NCBI GenBank assembly: GCA_016839635.1
Contig: JAEOTV010000068.1
Coordinates: 7,612 to 71,611, forward strand
DNA: 64,000 bases
Origin: Promethearchaeota archaeon
Lineage (GTDB): Archaea; Asgardarchaeota; Lokiarchaeia; Sigynarchaeales; SOKP01
Reading direction: 5' to 3'
A program made the position numbers and the translations under genes. The notes below the pieces were generated by a model. The model was not told where the DNA came from. It saw only the letters and a list, made by a program, of their open reading frames with translations, and made no database searches. Below are positions 63,994 to 64,000 of this stretch, piece by piece; position 1 is the stretch's first letter; every line of letters begins with the position of its first letter.

Positions 63994-64000
63994 TTTAAAA

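Noticed and set aside
1..64000. CRISPR array, tRNA, rRNA, integrase or transposase
   Set aside because: No regularly spaced repeats, cloverleaf-like sequence, rRNA core motif or recombinase domain was found by reading; a tRNA or structured RNA missed by eye remains possible.

Overview
The window is AT-rich (roughly 30% GC by eye), gene-dense DNA that looks like an Asgard archaeon, most likely Lokiarchaeia or a close relative. The main evidence is a complete, strikingly eukaryote-like actin (61561-62706), an archaeal TFB, TrmB-family regulators, two geranylgeranyl-reductase-family flavoproteins and an XPD/DinG-like helicase. These sit beside bacterial-type genes: GrpE-DnaK-DnaJ, class II fructose-bisphosphate aldolase, FixC/FixX-like proteins and UvrA-like ATPases. 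No rRNA, tRNA, CRISPR array, transposase or integrase was recognised.

Layout. 1-5077: redox genes (an Fe-S CCG-domain protein cut by the left edge, a response regulator, a GlcD-like FAD oxidase, a FixC/FixX-like pair). 5079-12562: class II aldolase, TFB, the dnaJ-dnaK-grpE heat-shock block, a second GGR-family protein and a small membrane protein. 12665-24882: XPD-like helicase, TPR protein, small unknown genes, a CoiA-like nuclease, a frameshifted DUF3795 gene, nitroreductase and pyruvate kinase. 24950-31720: aldehyde ferredoxin oxidoreductase, a missed 45-residue zinc-ribbon protein, a degraded acyl-CoA synthetase (ADP-forming) tail, an Fe-S protein and an MFS transporter. 31867-43549: SlyD-like isomerase, xylulokinase-like kinase with ArsR/GyrI-like neighbours, TrmO-like protein, amidase, and a fusion of a BpsA-like aminopropyltransferase to S-adenosylmethionine decarboxylase. 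43637-49453: regulators, methyltransferase, ABC exporter and two gene remnants.

49635-60955 is a tight seven-gene operon: PadR regulator, BtrH_N/DUF4872-like protein, DUF3795 protein, SAM methyltransferase, an 833-residue UvrA-like protein, a 1623-residue double UvrA with four ATPase modules, and a squalene-cyclase/prenyltransferase-like helical-repeat protein. It resembles a specialised-metabolite or DNA-damage/self-resistance locus and is the best candidate for an undescribed system. 61025-63993 carries a VOC protein, the actin gene behind two perfect palindromes, and a TrmB-type regulator with an N-terminal domain that looks roadblock/longin-like. This suggests dedicated transcriptional control of actin.

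The actin gene, the TrmO-like gene and a TIGR04076-like gene appear to begin at ATT, ATT and CTG behind good Shine-Dalgarno sequences, so ATG-based gene calling truncates or misplaces them. Family names come from recognising motifs by eye and were not confirmed by any search.
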